Assembly: GCF_910578895.1 (NCBI RefSeq)
Contig: NZ_CAJTSC010000036.1
Span: forward strand, 1 to 32,994
Source: an uncultured Bacteroides sp.
GTDB taxonomy: Bacteria > Bacteroidota > Bacteroidia > Bacteroidales > Bacteroidaceae
Direction: 5' to 3'
Length of the DNA stretch: 32,994 nucleotides
Each line of letters starts with the position of its first letter. Within the stretch, counting starts at the first letter, position 1. The notes under the pieces are model-generated. The model was not told where the DNA came from. It did no database searches and worked only from the letters and a program-made list of their open reading frames with translations. Below are positions 29,948-32,994 of the stretch, one piece after another. A program made the translations under genes and the position numbers.

Positions 29948-31048
29948 TCATTGCCGTTTGGCTATATAACACCATATCGGATAATGATCGGACTCTTTGA
30001 TGGAACGGTCTACCGTACAGTTATAGGACTGTAGGTTCTTGCTGATTAATATATTGTCTATCCGGAAATAGAATTTATTCTGATTGTAGGAGATACCTAA
30101 TCCGCATCCTGATTGGGTGAAAGCGTCATCCAGGTTTTGTGCAATGACACGATGGGTGTATGAAATGGGAGTGTCGTTGAAATCTCCGCAGACGATGACC
30201 GATGAATGTCGGGAGGCGGCTATCTCTTGCGCGATGCAGTCTGCCTGTGGGGCGCGAATGGCAGAAGCTTCAGCCAATTTATGCACCAGTAACCGGGCGC
30301 CGCTTTTCACTTTTTCCTTTTCGGGAGCTTTCAACATGTTCTCATACATGTCTTTGTCGATTTTTGTCAGTTTGTTTGACTCTAAATGATTGTTGATAAG
30401 GGTAATTGTATCTTCATTCAGCTTGAGTTCGTATAGTACGGAGCCGTTATAGTTGCTCGTATAGTTCAGAACACGCGCGGATAGAATAGGGTATTTGGAA
30501 TAACATGCTATTTTGTTGGTATAACCGCTGCCGCTTCCTACCACGTTGATGCGGCGGTAAGGGTAAGCCTTCAACTCCCGTTCTATATCTTTTTGCGTGA
30601 GACGGCGGGAAGATTTGTCGGATGTGTATTCTTGCAGGCAGAGAATGTCGGCGTCACTTTTTTTCAGATAGGTCAGTATCGGGTTCTTCCCGTCTTTTTT
30701 GTGGGAGCCGTCAAATCCCATGATGTTGTAAGAAAGGATTTTTATGCTCCCTTCGGGCGGATTGGAGGTATGGAAATTGAGGGGAAGATACGTCCGCAAC
30801 TGTGAATAGCACAATAGGAAACCGATTAAAGGCAATAGCGCTGTTTTATATCGTTGTATGGCCAGCCAGAAAATCAGGAAAGCACCGTTGATAAGCACGA
30901 AAACAGGAAACGCCAGTCCGAGGCAGGACTGTACCGGATGCACCGTCGGCTGGATGTAAGGGCTGTATGCTGTCAATAGCAAAAGCCCTGTGGACAAAGC
31001 ATTGATTGCCAAAATCAGGAGAGCGACAAAATTACCGAGATGCCTCAT
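29948..31048 (-). CDS. Membrane-anchored endonuclease/exonuclease/phosphatase family protein
   Basis: A 366-residue protein with an N-terminal membrane part (helices near 5-27, 35-57 and 62-80) and a C-terminal EEP domain facing the periplasm. EEP motifs are complete: ILSYNIMGFDG, CLQEYT (metal-binding Glu), INNHLESNKL, CGDFNDTPIS and SDHYPIWC. The fold covers nucleases and phosphodiesterases for phosphoinositides, lipids or sugars; the substrate is unknown. The start is taken at MRHLGNF, 7 nt after the rhomboid stop; a start 24 nt upstream would overlap the rhomboid gene by 17 nt. It is the last gene of a three-gene unit with two rhomboids. Confidence 0.85.
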   Translation of the reverse strand: MRHLGNFVALLILAINALSTGLLLLTAYSPYIQPTVHPVQSCLGLAFPVFVLINGAFLIFWLAIQRYKTALLPLIGFLLCYSQLRTYLPLNFHTSNPPEGSIKILSYNIMGFDGSHKKDGKNPILTYLKKSDADILCLQEYTSDKSSRRLTQKDIERELKAYPYRRINVVGSGSGYTNKIACYSKYPILSARVLNYTSNYNGSVLYELKLNEDTITLINNHLESNKLTKIDKDMYENMLKAPEKEKVKSGARLLVHKLAEASAIRAPQADCIAQEIAASRHSSVIVCGDFNDTPISYTHRVIAQNLDDAFTQSGCGLGISYNQNKFYFRIDNILISKNLQSYNCTVDRSIKESDHYPIWCYIAKRQ

Positions 31049-31055
31049 ACATACA

Positions 31056-31946
31056 TTATCGTTTACTTGCATCGAACAGGCTCTTTTTCTCTTCGGTTGT
31101 CAGGCTTTCATATCCGGACTTTTTCAATTTGTCGAGGATACGGTCTATCTCGTCGGATTGAGCTTTCTTTCGGGCGTTATAGTTATAATCTTTTTGTTTG
31201 TCGGTTCCATAGTGTATTTTCATCTTGGGCTTTCGGGGCTTGAAACTGAACAGGGAAGCAACGGCATCCAGAAGCTTGTTGATCCATGCGGTAATATCCG
31301 TCCCCTTGCTAAGGCTGGCTGCAAACCATAATCCCGCCAATGCTCCGCCCAAATGGGCGATGTGTCCGCCGGCATTGTTGGATGTGATGAATAATAAGTC
31401 TGTTCCGATGACAATCAATGCCAGGTATTTCAAACGTATTGTCCCGAAAAGGAGAAGACGTATCGGATAGTTGGGTTCCCGATAGGCGGTAGCCGCTGCG
31501 ATGGCCAGGACGGATGCCGATGCTCCCAACATGAAAGAGTACTCCGTCATCGGTCGGAAATAAGGGAAAGTATTATAGGCTGCCATGTAAAGCAAACCGC
31601 CGCAGATGCCGCCCAGTACGTATATCCCCCGCAGATGCTTTGCTGAGAAAAAATTTAGGAACAAAGCGCCGAACCAATAGAGCCAGAGTATATTGAAAAG
31701 GATGTGGAGTGCTCCTGCGTGCATAAACATGTATGTCAGGATGGACCACGGCTGGATGATGAAACGGGATAATGAAGCAGGCAGTTCCAGCCATTCAAAC
31801 ACTCCGCCCATGCTCCGGTTGAAAAGCTGCAATATGACTTCTGTCAACGTAGTAAGGAAAAACACTCCTACGTTGATATAAATCAGCTGTATGTAGATGT
31901 TCCCTCTACGGAATGAATCTTTTAAATCAGTTATTATAGTAGCCAT
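31056..31946 (-). CDS. Rhomboid family intramembrane serine protease with C-terminal extension
   Basis: A 296-residue membrane protease with six hydrophobic segments between about 20 and 215. The catalytic Ser143 lies in LGASAS, the His198 in GGHIAHLGG, and the oxyanion/HxxxN part in HILFN (His81, Asn85). A soluble basic extension (about 225-296) with RPKMKIHY-like sequence and a DEIDRILDKLKKSGYESL helix ends the protein; this tail is common on Bacteroidetes rhomboids. It overlaps the upstream rhomboid by 20 nt and is co-transcribed with the EEP gene. Confidence 0.92.
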   Translation of the reverse strand: MATIITDLKDSFRRGNIYIQLIYINVGVFFLTTLTEVILQLFNRSMGGVFEWLELPASLSRFIIQPWSILTYMFMHAGALHILFNILWLYWFGALFLNFFSAKHLRGIYVLGGICGGLLYMAAYNTFPYFRPMTEYSFMLGASASVLAIAAATAYREPNYPIRLLLFGTIRLKYLALIVIGTDLLFITSNNAGGHIAHLGGALAGLWFAASLSKGTDITAWINKLLDAVASLFSFKPRKPKMKIHYGTDKQKDYNYNARKKAQSDEIDRILDKLKKSGYESLTTEEKKSLFDASKR

Positions 31947-32610
31947 CTCCTCTGTTCTTTTTTTTCCAGTACATTATTAGTAAGAAGCCGAATATCATAC
32001 CACCCAAATGTGCAAAGTGTGCCACATTGTCGCCCGGATTGTTGGCAAATCCTGAGAACAACTCTATCAAAGCGTATCCGATAACGAAATATTTGGCTTT
32101 GATGGGAAACGGTAGCGGAAAAATAAATAAGGGCTGGTTGGGAAACAGCATGCCGAATCCCAATAAAATAGCGTATACTGCCCCGGAAGCCCCCACGGTA
32201 GTCATCATGTTGAGGTATTCCTCCATGGGAATGACGGAGTAGCCGGTGTTGACACTGTCGTATGCTGAAAGTACCGTTGCATAATGGATGTATTGCACAA
32301 ATTCCTGGATAAGTCCTGCGCCGATGCCGCATGCAAGGTAATAGAAGAGGAAGCGCTTCGGTCCCCACACTTGTTCGAGTATGCGACCGAACATCCATAC
32401 GGCAAACATGTTGAAAAACAGATGGGAGAACCCGCCATGCATGAACATGTACGTAATCAGTTGTGCAGTGTTGAAGTCTTCGGCAAGGAAGAAATGCAGG
32501 CCTAAGTATCGGTTTAAGTCGATGCCGTAACTTTGGGCTACAATCGTACCGAGAAACATCAGTACATTGATGATTAAAAGGTTTTTGGTTACTGTTGGTA
32601 TGGTATTCAT
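31927..32610 (-). CDS. Rhomboid family intramembrane serine protease
   Basis: A 227-residue membrane protease with six predicted helices. The catalytic Ser142 is in VGASGAV, His201 in AHFAHLGG, and Asn67 in HLFFN. The start is set at MNTIPTVTKN (32610); an earlier in-frame Met 27 nt upstream would overlap the promoter box. It is the first gene of the rhomboid/rhomboid/EEP unit. The overlap of 20 nt with the second rhomboid suggests coupled translation. Substrates of Bacteroides rhomboids are not known. Confidence 0.92.
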   Translation of the reverse strand: MNTIPTVTKNLLIINVLMFLGTIVAQSYGIDLNRYLGLHFFLAEDFNTAQLITYMFMHGGFSHLFFNMFAVWMFGRILEQVWGPKRFLFYYLACGIGAGLIQEFVQYIHYATVLSAYDSVNTGYSVIPMEEYLNMMTTVGASGAVYAILLGFGMLFPNQPLFIFPLPFPIKAKYFVIGYALIELFSGFANNPGDNVAHFAHLGGMIFGFLLIMYWKKKNRGDGYYNN

Positions 32611-32634
32611 AATCTGTTTCTTCGCTTTATTTGG

Positions 32635-32668
32635 CAAAAATACGAATAAATTCTGTTCTATAACAGAA
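32635..32668 (-). promoter_or_regulatory. Promoter box and TTCTGTT/AACAGAA dyad of the rhomboid operon
   Basis: The minus strand reads TATTTTTG at 32642-32635 (TAnnTTTG). TTCTGTT (32651-32657) and AACAGAA (32662-32668) form a perfect 7-bp dyad with a 4-nt spacer over the expected -33 position, so it could be an operator. Confidence 0.45.
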
Positions 32669-32848
32669 AAAGGAACTTCTATTCCTCTTTTTTCTCTGCT
32701 TTTTGACCTTTTTTTAAATGTTTTTATTTGATATTCAGTGTTCTTGCTCTGTTCCTGTAAGTACGAGTGTTGGAATTGCTCTTTTATGCAACGGTTGATT
32801 AATCGCTTGTATTATGAATAAGTCAGGAATTATACACGGCTTCATTTG

Positions 32849-32890
32849 CAGGAGCCGGAGGAATTGCCGCCCTTCTTCCTCTGGCTTCTG
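32849..32890. repeat. CAGGAGCCGGAGG hairpin
   Basis: CAGGAGCCGGAGGAA at 32849-32863 pairs with 32876-32890 at 13 of 15 positions, loop 12 nt. The arm is 12/13 identical to CAGGAGCTGGAGG inside the inverted repeat at 10972-11009. Confidence 0.65.
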
Positions 32891-32941
32891 ATAAATCCCG
32901 TAGATAAAAGCCCCGTGACTGACAGCTTCTTTTTCCCCCGA

Positions 32942-32994
32942 TGTTCCCACTTAATTGGGAACGTGTTCCCTGCACGTTGGGAACATATTCCCAA
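32942..32994. repeat. Second 22-bp-period palindrome array (cut by window end)
   Basis: Two full 22-nt units start at 32942 and 32964, and a third begins at 32986 and runs off the window. Each has the form T(G/A)TTCCC-n8-GGGAAC; the first is GTTCCCACTTAATTGGGAAC. The arms are perfectly complementary, the centre of the first unit is TTAA as in the array at 11369-11522, and there are no spacers. Confidence 0.8.

Larger units (their letters stand above)
32611..32994. other. Right-end intergenic region
   Basis: No convincing gene. It holds the rhomboid promoter and a 7-bp dyad, then AT-rich sequence with nothing recognised (about 32670-32848), the hairpin at 32849-32890 and the start of the second palindrome array. 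Confidence 0.6.

Noticed and set aside
32735..32950. 71-residue open frame at the right end, minus strand
   Set aside because: It overlaps the hairpin and the palindrome array and has no recognisable features.

Overview
The window looks like chromosome from a gut Bacteroides or a close Bacteroidales relative. Evidence: repeated TAnnTTTG-type -7 promoter boxes, A-rich leaders without Shine-Dalgarno sites, a fused SecD-SecF, an rpsO/typA divergent pair, a pckA, a two-subunit 2-oxoacid:ferredoxin oxidoreductase, DUF4252 proteins and an M3 peptidase lipoprotein. The species cannot be fixed from sequence alone. The protein-coding content is mostly core metabolism and housekeeping; I see no prophage, insertion sequence, CRISPR array or broken gene.

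Layout. 0.1-4.1 kb (minus): secreted BNR/beta-propeller protein and a large YfhO-type membrane protein. 4.3-5.5 kb (plus): MTA/SAH nucleosidase and LuxS, which together detoxify SAH and make the AI-2 precursor. 5.6-8.0 kb (minus): AMP-forming acyl-CoA ligase preceded by an XRE-cupin regulator. 8.2-10.8 kb (minus): SGNH-like protein and MBOAT O-acyltransferase, a likely envelope-glycan acylation pair. 10.8-12.1 kb: a gene-free block rich in inverted repeats with a 22-bp-period array of degenerate palindromes. 12.1-14.3 kb: divergent rpsO and typA. 14.5-16.9 kb (minus): nitroreductase lipoprotein and PEP carboxykinase. 17.3-18.0 kb (plus): uracil phosphoribosyltransferase. 18.0-20.0 kb (minus): a tightly packed DUF4252 / ECF sigma / membrane anti-sigma-like / DUF4252 operon behind an ECF-like promoter. 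20.3-23.2 kb (minus): korAB-type oxidoreductase. 23.35 kb: tRNA-Arg(CCU). 23.5-24.6 kb (plus): choloylglycine-hydrolase family protein. 24.7-29.9 kb (minus): SecDF and M3 peptidase. 29.9-32.6 kb (minus): two overlapping rhomboid genes and an endonuclease/exonuclease/phosphatase-fold protein. The window ends inside a second 22-bp-period palindrome array.

The most unusual signals are non-coding: (i) two tandem arrays of about 22-bp quasi-palindromes, each preceded by a related CAGGAGCyGGAGG hairpin; (ii) near-identical 5' leaders on the divergent YfhO and nucleosidase transcripts, echoed before luxS; (iii) several long inverted-repeat families between genes; (iv) an ECF-like promoter in front of the sigma/DUF4252 operon.
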